In this document: piece after piece, positions 52,214-61,677 of the stretch
Position numbering within the stretch: the first letter of the stretch is position 1
Layout of the letters: each line of letters begins with the position of its first letter
Assembly (NCBI GenBank): GCA_964618455.1
Contig: CAZUAQ010000005.1
Location: 1-64,000 of the forward strand
Direction: 5' to 3'
Origin: CAZUAQ01 sp964618455
GTDB lineage: Bacteria > Planctomycetota > Phycisphaerae > UBA1845 > PWPN01
DNA: 64,000 nt
Position numbers and translations under genes: made by a program
Notes under the pieces: generated by a model
Database searches by the model: none
Seen by the model: only the letters and a program-made list of their open reading frames with translations
What the model was told of the DNA's origin: nothing

Positions 52214-53806
52214 ATGCGTTGTGATTGCGACAGATGGTCACTGCTGATGGGGATGATGTCCATCAGCCTTGTGTCGATGCCACTGTTTGCCGAAGGCCGT
52301 GATGAGCCACCAGTGGTCGCCGAGCCCAGCCTTGCGGATCTGCTTGAGCGGCGTTGGGGGCTGCACGCGGAACGCGACCTGCGCAATCCACAACAGGAAC
52401 GCGTTCACCCGGCTGCGGTCTTCCGCCGCGTGGATCCCGACCGCCCGGTGACCCTCAAGCCTCTGATCGCCTTGGGGTCCGATCGACCGACGCATGCCGG
52501 CTGGTATCCCACGCCTCCGCGCGCCGACCATTTGCCCCGGGACACGGACGCTTCCACGCGAAAGAAAGTCTGGTCGTTCGCGTACGCTTCACCCCCGGAA
52601 AAGAGTTTTTTCGGCGGATCGGCCCCGCGTCTGACCTCCGGCGAACCGATGTTCGATCCCGGACCGGGAACCTTTTCACTGTGGGTCGCCTGCGAGTCGA
52701 GTGTCCGTGATGGCCGGATGGAGTATGTCCATCTGCACCCGGGCCTGAATCGGCGTAACGGCGCGGGGGATCATCGAGCGAAAATCTACCCCGCGCGCAA
52801 TCAACGTACGGGAAACTTCGCTGAGCATACTTACCTCGTCGCATGGGACGTTTCAGGGACCGGCGCGTTTCATGAACTGATCATACAAATCGGGAATGTG
52901 GAAATGCTTCCCGCGCATCCGGCTTTCCCGGGGCTGCTTTCGGAGAATGCGCGCGTGAGGAAGGTGGCCGAGGGATTCCAATCTCCCGATGGTCCGGCAT
53001 GGAATCCCCTCAGCCAGGCGCTCTATTTCACGGATCTATCGAAAACGCAGGTGCTTCGCTGGACACGACAGCAGGTGTACGTCTCCACCGAGCACAGTCA
53101 CGGCGCGATCGGCCTCATGGTCGACTCCCAAGGGCGCATGCTGTCCTGCGAGTCGCACGCCCAACGAATTGCGCGGACGACCGCCGGCGGCATCACGACC
53201 ACGCTAGTCTCGCATATCGACGGGAAACCGCTGAGTACGCCCCGCGATCTCTGGTTGGATCAGCGTCAAGGGGTCTACTTCACGCACTTCACGGACGTAC
53301 CGAGCCAACTGACCGCGGAGCAGGAACAGTCGGTGCTGTACGTTTCCGGCAAGGGCATCGAGGAAGCCCGGGTGGTCGTGGGTGGACTCGCGCGGCCCGC
53401 CGGGCTGGCCATCTCGCCCGATGGGCGGATGCTTTACGTAGCCGATGCCGGCAGCCAGGAGATCCGGCGTTACCGCATACTTTCGCCGGGCGTCGTCGCC
53501 AAGGGCGAGAGAATTGCTCACGTCGCCGAACCGGGGGGAATGACGATGGATGAGGAAGGCCGGCTTTACATTGCCGGCCGGGGGGGCGTCTGGGTACTGG
53601 ATCGACACGGACTCTGGATCGGCATTATCGAAACGCTGGAACACCCGCGCAACTGCACTTTCGGGGGCGAGAAGAACAACGCGCTGTTCATCACGGCGGG
53701 CAAGTCGCTTTATCGCGTCGACATGCGGACCCGAGGTTGGCATCTGCATCGCGACGGAACGCCACCCCGCTTCCGCCCGGATTGGGATCTGGTTACATCG
53801 AAGTGA
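52214..53806 (+). CDS. Exported SMP-30/gluconolactonase-like beta-propeller protein
   Basis: A 530-residue secreted protein. The signal SLLMGMMSISLVSMPLFAEG is followed by about 220 residues of unknown fold. These include FSLWVACESSVRDGRMEYVHLHPGLNRRN, which recalls cell-surface sugar-associated domains. The C-terminal half is a six-bladed propeller of the SMP-30 group: EGFQSPDGPAWNP, LYFTDLSKTQVLRW, LARPAGLAISPDGRMLYVADAGSQEIRRY. Members hydrolyse lactones, but the N-terminal extension sets this apart. It converges on a lipoprotein gene with a hairpin between them. Confidence 0.75.
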   Translation: MRCDCDRWSLLMGMMSISLVSMPLFAEGRDEPPVVAEPSLADLLERRWGLHAERDLRNPQQERVHPAAVFRRVDPDRPVTLKPLIALGSDRPTHAGWYPTPPRADHLPRDTDASTRKKVWSFAYASPPEKSFFGGSAPRLTSGEPMFDPGPGTFSLWVACESSVRDGRMEYVHLHPGLNRRNGAGDHRAKIYPARNQRTGNFAEHTYLVAWDVSGTGAFHELIIQIGNVEMLPAHPAFPGLLSENARVRKVAEGFQSPDGPAWNPLSQALYFTDLSKTQVLRWTRQQVYVSTEHSHGAIGLMVDSQGRMLSCESHAQRIARTTAGGITTTLVSHIDGKPLSTPRDLWLDQRQGVYFTHFTDVPSQLTAEQEQSVLYVSGKGIEEARVVVGGLARPAGLAISPDGRMLYVADAGSQEIRRYRILSPGVVAKGERIAHVAEPGGMTMDEEGRLYIAGRGGVWVLDRHGLWIGIIETLEHPRNCTFGGEKNNALFITAGKSLYRVDMRTRGWHLHRDGTPPRFRPDWDLVTSK

Positions 53807-53828
53807 GGGGGGACTCCCCGGTCGTCAT

Positions 53829-53865
53829 GCCCGCATCGTGCATTGGGACCCAAGATGCTGCGGGC
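53829..53865. terminator. Hairpin between convergent genes
   Basis: GCCCGCA pairs with TGCGGGC, and inside it GCAT/ATGC and TTGGG/CCCAA extend the stem to a two-base loop. The 67-base convergent gap makes a bidirectional terminator likely, though no T-tract is present. Confidence 0.5.
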
Positions 53866-53873
53866 CAGAATGC

Positions 53874-54995
53874 TTAGAGGGTGGCAAGCAACTCACGAAG
53901 CATCACGAGAAGATCCTCAACCTCCCCACTTCCGGCGGTCCACGTTCCGGGCACGCAGCGTCCTTGTGCGTCGAGCACCCGCGTGTGCCGATCAAGCGGG
54001 ATCTGGGAGTCCGCCATGGCCTCCCGATACCGCCGGGCTGCGGCCAAGGCTGCGTCTTCGTCGGGATATTCCACGAACCAGATGAGCACGCGCCGGTGTA
54101 GGTTCGCCTCCTTCTCGCCTTCGGAATCGATTTGAATCTCCGCCACTTGCAGAATCGCATCGCCATCCAGCCCGAACCGAAGGTCCAGCACATCGGAAGG
54201 GATGGCTGTCAGCAGCGGGGGATCGAGCATCATCAGCGCCTTCGTGCTGCGGACGACCCATACGCGGCATCGTTCGCGTACCTCCGGCGGTATGCTCATC
54301 ATCAGGAAGGGAGGATCGCTGCCGGGGATTTCGAAGACGACCTTCTTCAGGACCGCATCGCAGTCGGGCAAAGTGCCAGGCGTGTTCTCCGAAGCAGGCC
54401 TGCTCATCGCCCCATCGACCACTCCTGTACGGCAACGCACCAGGATGGTGGCATCTCCCTGCCACGCCGCGTACAGCGCGCCGTCCGGCGTGGGCTCACG
54501 TGTCCGAATGGATCCGTCGGCACGATTGAATTCGCCCCGAGACCCGGTTGCCACACTGAACAAGCCATACGCATCCAGGGGCGATTCGGCCTCGAAGTAG
54601 AGCAACTCCGCTATCGAATCCGAGCTGCGATAGACGGCATGACCGACGCGTTCGAGGGGATAGAGTTGTGCGAACTCGCGTAGCCGATCATCGGTGACCA
54701 GTTGATCCATCAACCCGGGGGCACGCATGCGCGCGGCCTTTATCTTGGTCCAACCGACGAGTTGATCGGTTTTGGGAATGACATGCGGCGTTTCGGGATC
54801 GTCGTTCCGATCTTCGCGAGGAAGCACGTTCCCGGTATCTCGTGCATCGGTGGACGCGATTGTCCGGGTGTCGTCCGGGGTGCTCGCGGAGCCGTCGGCA
54901 GTAGCGGACGGTCGCGTGGTGGTGGACGCTTCCTCACGGCAGGCCAGCGGCAACAGAAGCAGCGGAAACAGCAATTGAAGATGAAATCTATTCAT
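53874..54995 (-). CDS. Hypothetical lipoprotein
   Basis: A lipoprotein of 373 residues: signal FHLQLLFPLLLLPLACREE with a good lipobox, then a Thr/Ala/Asp-rich spacer. The mature part (TDQLVGWTKIKAARMRAPGLMDQLV, YFEAESPLDAYGLFSVATG, LIWFVEYPDEDAALAAARRY) resembles the DUF6599-type proteins of Planctomycetota as I recall them; this is a weak match. It is divergent from AmrS and has no evident partner. Confidence 0.65.
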   Translation of the reverse strand: MNRFHLQLLFPLLLLPLACREEASTTTRPSATADGSASTPDDTRTIASTDARDTGNVLPREDRNDDPETPHVIPKTDQLVGWTKIKAARMRAPGLMDQLVTDDRLREFAQLYPLERVGHAVYRSSDSIAELLYFEAESPLDAYGLFSVATGSRGEFNRADGSIRTREPTPDGALYAAWQGDATILVRCRTGVVDGAMSRPASENTPGTLPDCDAVLKKVVFEIPGSDPPFLMMSIPPEVRERCRVWVVRSTKALMMLDPPLLTAIPSDVLDLRFGLDGDAILQVAEIQIDSEGEKEANLHRRVLIWFVEYPDEDAALAAARRYREAMADSQIPLDRHTRVLDAQGRCVPGTWTAGSGEVEDLLVMLRELLATL

Positions 54996-55103
54996 GATGG
55001 TCGATGTGTCAGGGTCGGCGTGACCCGACGCGCGGCGTAAACCCGCAGTCGGCAATTCTACTTCAGCCGGTGCAGTCCGTCGAGATGAGGGCTTCACGAC
55101 GGC

Positions 55104-55130
55104 TTGCCGTACGCGAGGTCTGACTATAAT
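55104..55130 (+). promoter_or_regulatory. Candidate promoter of the AmrS gene
   Basis: A consensus TATAAT (55125-55130) lies 15 bases after TTGCCG, a short spacer. It points to the AmmeMemoRadiSam radical SAM gene with a leader of about 35 bases. Confidence 0.45.
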
Positions 55131-55173
55131 CAGAGAGGTCAGCAATCGTTCGAATGATCACAGGAATCCGCTC

Positions 55174-56283
55174 ATGGGAATCTCACTCAAGACACTCCTG
55201 GCTCAGAATACCATGCCTTCTGCGCCTGAACTCGTGCGCAAGGAACCCAACGGTGCGCTCCGCTGTCTGGCGTGCGGTCACCGGTGCCGCATCCCGGAAG
55301 GGCGGCCCGGCGTCTGCCGGGTGCGTTTTCATGAGGACGGCACGCTGCATGTTCCCGCCGGTTACGTGGCGGGGCTTCAGGTCGACCCCATCGAGAAAAA
55401 ACCGTTCTACCACGCCTACCCGGGTCGCAACGCGCTCTCGTTCGGCATGCTCGGCTGCGATCTGCACTGCTCCTATTGCCAGAACTGGGTCACCAGTCAG
55501 GCCCTTCGCGATGAGCAGGCGATCAGTATGCCCCGTTTCATCGAACCGCATCGCGTCGTGGAAATCGCTTCGGAGCACGACGCGCCGGTCATGGTCAGCA
55601 CCTACAACGAGCCGCTGATCACGGCGGACTGGGCCATGAAGATTTTCGAGCCCGCCCGGGAGAAAGGCATCGTCTGCGGCTTCGTTTCCAACGGCAACGC
55701 CACCCCGGAGGTGCTTGAATACATCCGTCCCTGCGTGGATCTCTACAAGGTGGATCTCAAGAGCTTCAACGACCGCGACTACCGAAGCCTCGGCGGCACG
55801 TTGAAGGCAGTGTTGGAAACGATCGAGCTGTTGAAGGCCATGGGTTACTGGGTGGAGATCGTCACGCTCATCGTGCCGGGCTTCAACGACGGAGATGAGG
55901 ACCTGCAAGGCATGGCGGCGTTTCTCGCCGGTATCTCGCGCGATATTCCCTGGCACGTCACCGCCTTCCATCCCGATTACAAGATGACCGATCCGGGCCG
56001 CACGCCGTGTTCGACGCTGATCCGCGCGTACGAGATCGGCAGGGAGGCGGGGCTGCACTTCGTCTATCCCGGGAACATCGCTGGCGGTGTCGGCCTGCGT
56101 GAGAACACGTTCTGCCCGCACTGTGAGTGCCTTCTCATCGAGCGCTACGGGTTCTACGTCAAGAACAACCGCATGCACGGAGAATGCTGCCCTTCGTGTG
56201 GGGAGCCCGTGCCGGGCGTGTGGGAAGTCCGGCCGCCCGTGCGAAGCGATGGTGATGGCGTGCCGATGCCGGTTCTCCGTTAG
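55174..56283 (+). CDS. amrS: AmmeMemoRadiSam system radical SAM enzyme
   Basis: Radical SAM protein of the widely conserved but functionally unsolved AmmeMemoRadiSam set. The cluster motif GCDLHCSYCQNW has Cys95, Cys99 and Cys102. An N-terminal four-Cys group (CLACGHRC and Cys48) and C-terminal CPHC and CCPSC pairs may bind metal. VDPIEKKPFYHAYPG, STYNEPLI, DLKSFNDRDYR and FHPDYKM are family hallmarks. The matching AmrA protein is encoded 3.6 kb away; no Memo (AmrB) gene is seen. Confidence 0.92.
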   Translation: MGISLKTLLAQNTMPSAPELVRKEPNGALRCLACGHRCRIPEGRPGVCRVRFHEDGTLHVPAGYVAGLQVDPIEKKPFYHAYPGRNALSFGMLGCDLHCSYCQNWVTSQALRDEQAISMPRFIEPHRVVEIASEHDAPVMVSTYNEPLITADWAMKIFEPAREKGIVCGFVSNGNATPEVLEYIRPCVDLYKVDLKSFNDRDYRSLGGTLKAVLETIELLKAMGYWVEIVTLIVPGFNDGDEDLQGMAAFLAGISRDIPWHVTAFHPDYKMTDPGRTPCSTLIRAYEIGREAGLHFVYPGNIAGGVGLRENTFCPHCECLLIERYGFYVKNNRMHGECCPSCGEPVPGVWEVRPPVRSDGDGVPMPVLR

Positions 56284-56318
56284 GAATCAGCGAGATCAGT
56301 ACAGCGTCGGGTACCGGC

Positions 56319-57728
56319 TCAGTACGCGCCGCGCGCCCGGCAGATGGCCGGGATGGTCTTCAGCAGGTACTTGATGTCTTCCAGCAGCGAGTAGCGGCTG
56401 ATGTACTTGAGTTCCAGATTGATGCGCTCGTTCAACGGCAGCAGACCCCGTCCGTTGACCTGCATCGGCCCCGTAATGCCGGGCTTGATGCTCAGCCGTT
56501 TGCGATGCCAGAGTTCGTATCGCTGCACGACTTGAAGCTCCTCCGGTCGCGGTCCGACCATACTCATTTCGCCCTTGAGCACATTGATCAACTGGGGCAG
56601 TTCGTCGAGGCTGGTTCGGCGAAGCAGCCGGCCGATACGCGTGACCCGAGGATCATCCTTGATTTTGAACGCCGGCTGCTCGAGGCGATCGAGATCGACG
56701 AGATCACGCAGGCGCTCTTCGGCGTCGGCCACCATGGATCGGAACTTGAACATCTTGAAGCGCTTGCCGTTCTCACCGACGCGGACCTGGGCGAAGAAGA
56801 TCGGCCCACGCGAATCCAGCCAGATAAGCACGGGGAGGGCAAGGAATAGCGGCAGGGCGAGGATGATGCAGAAGGAGGCCACGACGATGTCGAAGCAGCG
56901 CTTCACGAAGTTCTGATACCCGGTCAAGACCGGATCGCGAAGCCCGATCAGCGGGATATCCTCAATTTCCGTGAGCGTGGCCCGAACCATCGTCACTTCG
57001 TAGATGTCGGGCACCAGGCGGAGTCGAACATGCTCGGCCTGGCAGCGGTGCGCGATGTCCAGCGCCTGATCGTGAAGTTGCCCCGGCAACGCCACGATGA
57101 TCTCGTCGATACGATGCTTTCGAATCACCCGCTCCAGATCATGAACCGCGCCCAGTCGGGCGAGATCGGCATCCTTTTCACCGTCCACCGCCAGAAAGCC
57201 GCAGAAGGTGTAGCCCCAGGCGGAGTTTTCCTGGAATGCCAGTGCCAGTCGCTTCGCGGTGGTACCCGTGCCGACAATGACCGTTCGCCGCATGCCCACA
57301 CCGCGGCGGTGCAGGGCGTTCTGCACGATATGTTTGGACGCTCGAGACAAGATCAGAAGTGTCGAGGCGTAGAGCACGAAGAAGATGACCAGCCAGCGGG
57401 GGAAGACGAAGAGCCGTGTGAAATAGGCATAACTGAGGAAGAAGGCGGTCACCACCAGCAGGGACGCCAGCAGATTGGCGATGTCACTGAAGAGCTTTCG
57501 CTTGTAGATGTAGCTTTCCATCGCGCCGCTGACGGCCAGCCAGATCACCCCCAGGATCACGAACGTGTGGATCACTACCGGCGTATCGATGGGGTTCGTG
57601 GGAATACCGACCCCGAAGCTCTCCTTGGTCAGGTAGGCCACGATCATAGATATTGTCACGATCATCACATCAACGCATTGATGCAAAAACCGCGAGCGCA
57701 GGTTGTCACGCCTGATGTTTCGCGCCAT
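56319..57728 (-). CDS. Polyprenyl-phosphate sugar-1-phosphate transferase (exopolysaccharide priming)
   Basis: Membrane enzyme that starts a lipid-linked glycan by moving a sugar-1-phosphate onto undecaprenyl phosphate. Four N-terminal helices and a CoA/NAD-binding-like central domain (RRTVIVGTGTTAKRLALAF) come first. A fifth helix and the catalytic domain follow (FKRCFDIVVASFCIILALP, FKMFKFRSMVADAE, RRTSLDELPQLINVLKGEMSMVGPRPE). Length of 469 residues is normal for the WcaJ/WbaP type. A hairpin lies in its 5' region. Confidence 0.93.
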   Translation of the reverse strand: MARNIRRDNLRSRFLHQCVDVMIVTISMIVAYLTKESFGVGIPTNPIDTPVVIHTFVILGVIWLAVSGAMESYIYKRKLFSDIANLLASLLVVTAFFLSYAYFTRLFVFPRWLVIFFVLYASTLLILSRASKHIVQNALHRRGVGMRRTVIVGTGTTAKRLALAFQENSAWGYTFCGFLAVDGEKDADLARLGAVHDLERVIRKHRIDEIIVALPGQLHDQALDIAHRCQAEHVRLRLVPDIYEVTMVRATLTEIEDIPLIGLRDPVLTGYQNFVKRCFDIVVASFCIILALPLFLALPVLIWLDSRGPIFFAQVRVGENGKRFKMFKFRSMVADAEERLRDLVDLDRLEQPAFKIKDDPRVTRIGRLLRRTSLDELPQLINVLKGEMSMVGPRPEELQVVQRYELWHRKRLSIKPGITGPMQVNGRGLLPLNERINLELKYISRYSLLEDIKYLLKTIPAICRARGAY

Positions 57729-57771
57729 GGTTACATAAATCTTGCAGGCGAAAGCCCGAAGCGTGCTTCCT

Positions 57772-57801
57772 GATTCCGACCTGACCGCTTAGGCCGGAAT
57801 C
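57772..57801 (-). promoter_or_regulatory. Hairpin upstream of the priming transferase
   Basis: GATTCCG and CGGAATC pair, with an inner CCT/AGG, about 45 bases upstream of the transferase start. It may be part of the leader or end transcription from the gene behind. Confidence 0.35.
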
Positions 57802-57907
57802 CACGCTGATTCGCTCAGGCTATCTTACGTCCAATATCGGTGTCCGGGCAACCGATCCCGGAGGTCATTTCACAGAATTCGAGAAGATGGGATAACTTTC
57901 CTGACGT

Positions 57908-58387
57908 TCATGCGGGCGGCTGGGGGGAGCGAGGCTGCACCTCGGCGACCAGGACGGCGTCACCCGAAGCAGAGCATTTACCGGCCGCGGTGCGACCGGT
58001 CTGTACGTTCAGGATCGCATTCGCGCCACGCTCGACGGCCGATGCCTTGAGCGCGATCAAAGCGTCATCCGGCGTCGGCAATCCCTCCACGAAAACCGCC
58101 TCAACCTGCCGAACCACGCGATACCCGGCCAGTCGGCCGCTTGTGGATGTCGCAACGATGCCTCGCGACAATTCCCGCCGTTCCGCCTGCAGCGCGGCCA
58201 GATCGACGTTGTATTTCTGCAGTTTGGGATGAATCGTGGGTCCGCGGCGCCTCCGGATCGAGCGTCGCACACGCGACCAGATCACGCGAAGCACTATAAG
58301 AATGGCGAATATCCCCAGCAGCGGGAGCAACCAGCCACGGTTCTCTAGAAACCAAGTTGAAGGAACGAATGTCAATAAGGCATGCAT
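57908..58387 (-). CDS. Membrane-anchored YbjQ-like (UPF0145) protein
   Basis: One N-terminal membrane helix (GWLLPLLGIFAILIVLRVIW) and a basic stretch lead to a cytoplasmic YbjQ-type domain. The domain shows YRVVRQVEAVFVEG, ALIALKASAVERGANAILNV and KCSASGDAVLVAEV. YbjQ proteins are called putative heavy-metal-binding, without a proven role. It lies between the GT2 and priming transferase genes on the same strand. Confidence 0.75.
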   Translation of the reverse strand: MHALLTFVPSTWFLENRGWLLPLLGIFAILIVLRVIWSRVRRSIRRRRGPTIHPKLQKYNVDLAALQAERRELSRGIVATSTSGRLAGYRVVRQVEAVFVEGLPTPDDALIALKASAVERGANAILNVQTGRTAAGKCSASGDAVLVAEVQPRSPQPPA

Positions 58388-58426
58388 GGTTGTTCTTCCG
58401 AGGCTTCCAGCATCGCAAGGGGGCTG

Positions 58427-59674
58427 TCAAGCGGCCGCATCACGCGGATTGGGGGTGGGAGGCTGCGTGCCGGGCTGGTCCAGCTTATCTCCCCTGTAGG
58501 TCGTACCACGCCACGTCGTGGAGCTTCGCCCCCCAAGTTTTGTCATGGCATTGATCAGGATGCCGACGCCGATGGTCGCCCCGATGATCCACGTCGGCGC
58601 CAGCCACGGGCTCGTGTAGCTCAGCCGGTAGTAGCGCACCAGCAGCGACTGGTTTGCCAGCACCGCCGCCACGGATCCGAGCAGGGGCCAGATCCAACCT
58701 GATGCCAGCGCCGACGGCTGGAGCAGGCACACCAGGCCCGTGATCACAAGGCTCGCGTACGGGAAGATGCTCATGATCAGCAGGATCAAGAGCGTCCGCA
58801 GCAAGCGCCGGAACGTCCCGAAGCATCCGTAGAAGATCCGGCTCCAGCCGCGCCAGATGTCGCGGAAGTTCGAGTACATTCGCACGGTGTACAGGTCGTC
58901 ATTCTGCATCACGAAAAGCCGCTGACCACGCTCCTTCGCCAGCCGGGCCATGTGCATGTCCTCGTTGACTTCCGTCTTGACCTCGTCGTGGCCGCCCACC
59001 GCCTCGTAGCAGGAGCGCTTCATGAGCATGAACGCGCCGTTGGCGTAGGCGGCGGAGTGGTTCGGGTTGTTCACATTCCGCGGATGGAACCAGTACACCA
59101 TCAGCGCCCCGCACACCGGCTGCATGATCCGTTCCCAGGTGCTTCGCGTGTCCAATCTTGGCAGCAGCGAGAAAAAGTCGACGTCATTCTCGAGCGCGTG
59201 GCGCATCGCCATCGATACGGTGCGAGGTGATGAATGCTCGCAGTCGGCGTCTCCGAAACATAGCCATTCACCACCCGCATGCGTCATGCCTTCGCGCATG
59301 GCGTTGTTCTTACCGAACCAGCCGTCGCGGAGTTCGGTAATGTGCACGACACGGAGCCGGCCCGTGGAATCTTCCTGACGAAGTCGTTCGAGGATCTCGC
59401 CGGTGCGATCGTCACTTCGATCGTTGATGACGATCAATTCGAGATGGGGGTAGTCCTGGGCGAGCACGCTGCGGACCGCCAACTCGATGTTCTCCTCTTC
59501 ATCCTTGCCCGCGATCAGGAACGAGACGAGCGGGGCGTCGGCGGGGGGACTGTCATACGAGTCCGATCGCAGCGGGATCTGCTCGAGTTTCGCGCGGTTC
59601 ACGTCCAGGTGACGGGACAGCCAGATCAGCGCCACGAGGGCGAGAAAGACGGTCCAGATGATCAATCCGGTCAT
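58427..59674 (-). CDS. Family 2 glycosyltransferase, membrane-bound
   Basis: An N-terminal membrane helix precedes a GT2 domain: VSFLIAGKDEEENIE, LIVINDRSDDRTGEIL, LCFGDADCEHSS with the metal-binding Asp, TEVNEDMHMARL with the catalytic Asp, and RGWSRIFYG in place of QxxRW. Three to four C-terminal helices follow. This matches processive or carotenoid/hopanoid-type GT2 enzymes. With the priming transferase it suggests exopolysaccharide or glycolipid synthesis; which sugar is unknown. Confidence 0.88.
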   Translation of the reverse strand: MTGLIIWTVFLALVALIWLSRHLDVNRAKLEQIPLRSDSYDSPPADAPLVSFLIAGKDEEENIELAVRSVLAQDYPHLELIVINDRSDDRTGEILERLRQEDSTGRLRVVHITELRDGWFGKNNAMREGMTHAGGEWLCFGDADCEHSSPRTVSMAMRHALENDVDFFSLLPRLDTRSTWERIMQPVCGALMVYWFHPRNVNNPNHSAAYANGAFMLMKRSCYEAVGGHDEVKTEVNEDMHMARLAKERGQRLFVMQNDDLYTVRMYSNFRDIWRGWSRIFYGCFGTFRRLLRTLLILLIMSIFPYASLVITGLVCLLQPSALASGWIWPLLGSVAAVLANQSLLVRYYRLSYTSPWLAPTWIIGATIGVGILINAMTKLGGRSSTTWRGTTYRGDKLDQPGTQPPTPNPRDAAA

Positions 59675-59899
59675 GCTGATCTTTCTGTGCGTTGTGACAT
59701 CGTGAGGCGGTGACGTTCCGCCACGACCGCATGTCTGGGTGCATTCGGCTCAGGCCCGCCATTGGCGAAGTCCTCGTGGTTCAGGGACGAACTGATTATC
59801 CCGACCCACGGCTCAGGCATCAACCCAGGCCTCGATTCGTGGATGGGAGACCCGCTCAGTAATCTCATGGTCATACCCCGACAGGTCGCTGGTGTACGG

Positions 59900-60454
59900 T
59901 CACTCCGAGATCATGTGCGACGTGAAGAGGGAGACCTCGGTACCGGGTTCACGCCAGGCATCGGCGGGCAGGCCTGCCTTCAACTCGCAACACTTGCTGA
60001 GGAGTTGCTCGGCGTTCCAATGATGCTCGGTGGCCACCTGTGGCAGGAAGCATCCGGAGTGCTGCCCGCGACGAACGTAGATACCGTGGGTGCCCGGCAC
60101 CAGCCGCGCAGGCTCGGTCGTCCTTTCCATGGCCGATAGCACCGAGATTTCGATCGTCAAGCGGGGCAATTCATCGAGCGTGACCGGCTGTCGACGAAAA
60201 CGCGGGTCGTCGAGCACGTGCAACGCCATAGTCTGCACCGTTTCGGCAAGCGAGCCCTCCGGATGAAACCGGCCCATGCATCCGCGCAGCCTGCCCCGAT
60301 TGCGAAGCGTCACGAACGCGCCGCCGTACGGCTCATCCTGTTCCGGCAAAGCGGTGGCCGAGGGGAGCGGTTGTGCGCTCAGCAGGCAGCGCATCGTCTC
60401 CCGTGCGAGGCTCAGCAAGCTCCGTTCCTGGTGCTCATCGAGTATGTCGGCCAT
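59900..60454 (-). CDS. amrA: AmmeMemoRadiSam system protein A (AMMECR1 domain)
   Basis: AMMECR1-family protein of 184 residues. Recognisable are GAFVTLRNRGRLRGCMGRF, the six-residue LRGCMG block that is almost invariant in the family, then FRRQPVTLDELPRLTIEISVLS, HGIYVRRGQHSGCFLPQVA and the WNAEQLLSKCCELKAGLP segment. The biochemical role is not known; it co-occurs with Memo and AmrS proteins. The AmrS gene is upstream in the window on the other strand. Confidence 0.92.
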   Translation of the reverse strand: MADILDEHQERSLLSLARETMRCLLSAQPLPSATALPEQDEPYGGAFVTLRNRGRLRGCMGRFHPEGSLAETVQTMALHVLDDPRFRRQPVTLDELPRLTIEISVLSAMERTTEPARLVPGTHGIYVRRGQHSGCFLPQVATEHHWNAEQLLSKCCELKAGLPADAWREPGTEVSLFTSHMISE

Positions 60455-60766
60455 CCTTTCTGTCCGTTGAGTGGCTTATGAACCATGCCTCTCACGAGCG
60501 GGCGATGTGGAGGGACTGGCTTCCGAGGGATGCATTCACTTCATTCTCAGCGGGGTTGCCCAGGCTGTCAAAAGGGAAGCGTCGATCCATGCCATCTCTG
60601 ATCTTCTGCACGGGACCGAAACGATCAGCCATCATGCAAACCACACCAGACGCGTGATTGTCCTGCCACACTTGCAGGGATAGAATCGAGTGATGCGTGG
60701 GCATCGCCATCGGCCCTGCAGCCGGTGAAATGGTTCGAAACGCAGTTTTCTTGCCCGGGAGGCAGC
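60455..60766. other. Divergent intergenic region
   Basis: This 312-base stretch separates amrA from the membrane-anchored protein gene. Apart from the candidate promoter inside it I see no gene; a 72-codon frame on the minus strand has no supporting signal. Confidence 0.6.
60658..60686 (+). promoter_or_regulatory. Candidate promoter for the anchored protein and ABC ATPase
   Basis: TTGTCC and TAGAAT are separated by 17 bases and read towards the membrane-anchored protein gene, giving a leader of about 75 bases. Confidence 0.5.
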
Positions 60767-61675
60767 ATGCAGCGTTTGCTTGGGGCGGCAGTCGTCTTGC
60801 TCTGGATCAGCGCCATGTATTTCCTGATCAAGAAGGACGTCTGGCCGATGCTCAGTGCCCAGGATGTGCCTCCCATCACCAGTGAACAGCTCGCCCAGCT
60901 CGACAACCGCGAGCATCAGTTCGGCATCTTCCAGGTCAATGATGCTGGCCGGAGTGAGCGGATCGGCACCGCCTGGCACGAGGTGCGCCACGGCCCGGTG
61001 CTGACGACCATGACCGGCAACGTGCTGATCGAGGGCTTCCGCATGATGCCCGTCGTCCGCATTCAGACCAAGACCGATTTTGACAAAGAGGGCCTGCTCG
61101 ACAGCTTTCGCCTCGACGTGTACGGCATCCCCATGACCAAGATCCACATTTTCGGCGAGCGCCGCGGGATCTATTTTCCTATCGATATGCAGATCGGCCC
61201 GCTTAACCGACACAAGCGGCTGCACCTCCCCGAGAGCCGCCTCATCAGCGAGAGTATCCAGCCGTTCACCGTCCTGCCGAAACTCCAGGTTGGCCAGTCC
61301 TGGCGGATGCAGGTACTTGATCCCATGACCGCCATTCTCAGCCGCAACGCCAAGATGACCTCTGTCGTGGCCCGTGTGACCGGGAAAGAGTCGATTCCCT
61401 ACGAGGGCGAGTCCGTATCCTGCTACATCGTCGAAACGCTACCCGAACAGGTCAAGGCCTGGGTCGATGAAGAAGGGCGCGTGCTGCGCCAGTCCACCAA
61501 GCTGCCCGGCTTCGGCGAGATCGTCGTCATCATGGAGACCTTCAAGCCTGAGAAACTCCAGGATGCCCAGGTCCGCGTCCCCGCAAGGTGGATGCATGAC
61601 AAGCCTATTGAGGTTCCTCAGGACATGGACCCTGTCCAGCCCGAAGCTGCTTCAACGACACTGGAGGAGAACTGA
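60767..61675 (+). CDS. Membrane-anchored protein of unknown function
   Basis: A 302-residue protein with an N-terminal hydrophobic anchor (LLGAAVVLLWISAMYFLIKK). The rest is a beta-rich extracytoplasmic domain with HQFGIFQVNDAGRSERIGTAWHEV, FTVLPKLQVGQSWRMQVLDPM and VKAWVDEEGRVLRQS. The last resembles domains that precede transglutaminase-like proteins, from memory only. GGGAGG lies 5 bases before the ATG. The ABC ATPase gene begins 2 bases after its stop, so they form a transcription unit. Confidence 0.7.
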   Translation: MQRLLGAAVVLLWISAMYFLIKKDVWPMLSAQDVPPITSEQLAQLDNREHQFGIFQVNDAGRSERIGTAWHEVRHGPVLTTMTGNVLIEGFRMMPVVRIQTKTDFDKEGLLDSFRLDVYGIPMTKIHIFGERRGIYFPIDMQIGPLNRHKRLHLPESRLISESIQPFTVLPKLQVGQSWRMQVLDPMTAILSRNAKMTSVVARVTGKESIPYEGESVSCYIVETLPEQVKAWVDEEGRVLRQSTKLPGFGEIVVIMETFKPEKLQDAQVRVPARWMHDKPIEVPQDMDPVQPEAASTTLEEN

Positions 61676-61677
61676 CC

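Noticed and set aside
60492..60710. Minus-strand frame of 72 codons between amrA and the anchored protein gene
   Set aside because: No ribosome site, signal or family, and the plus-strand promoter lies inside it.
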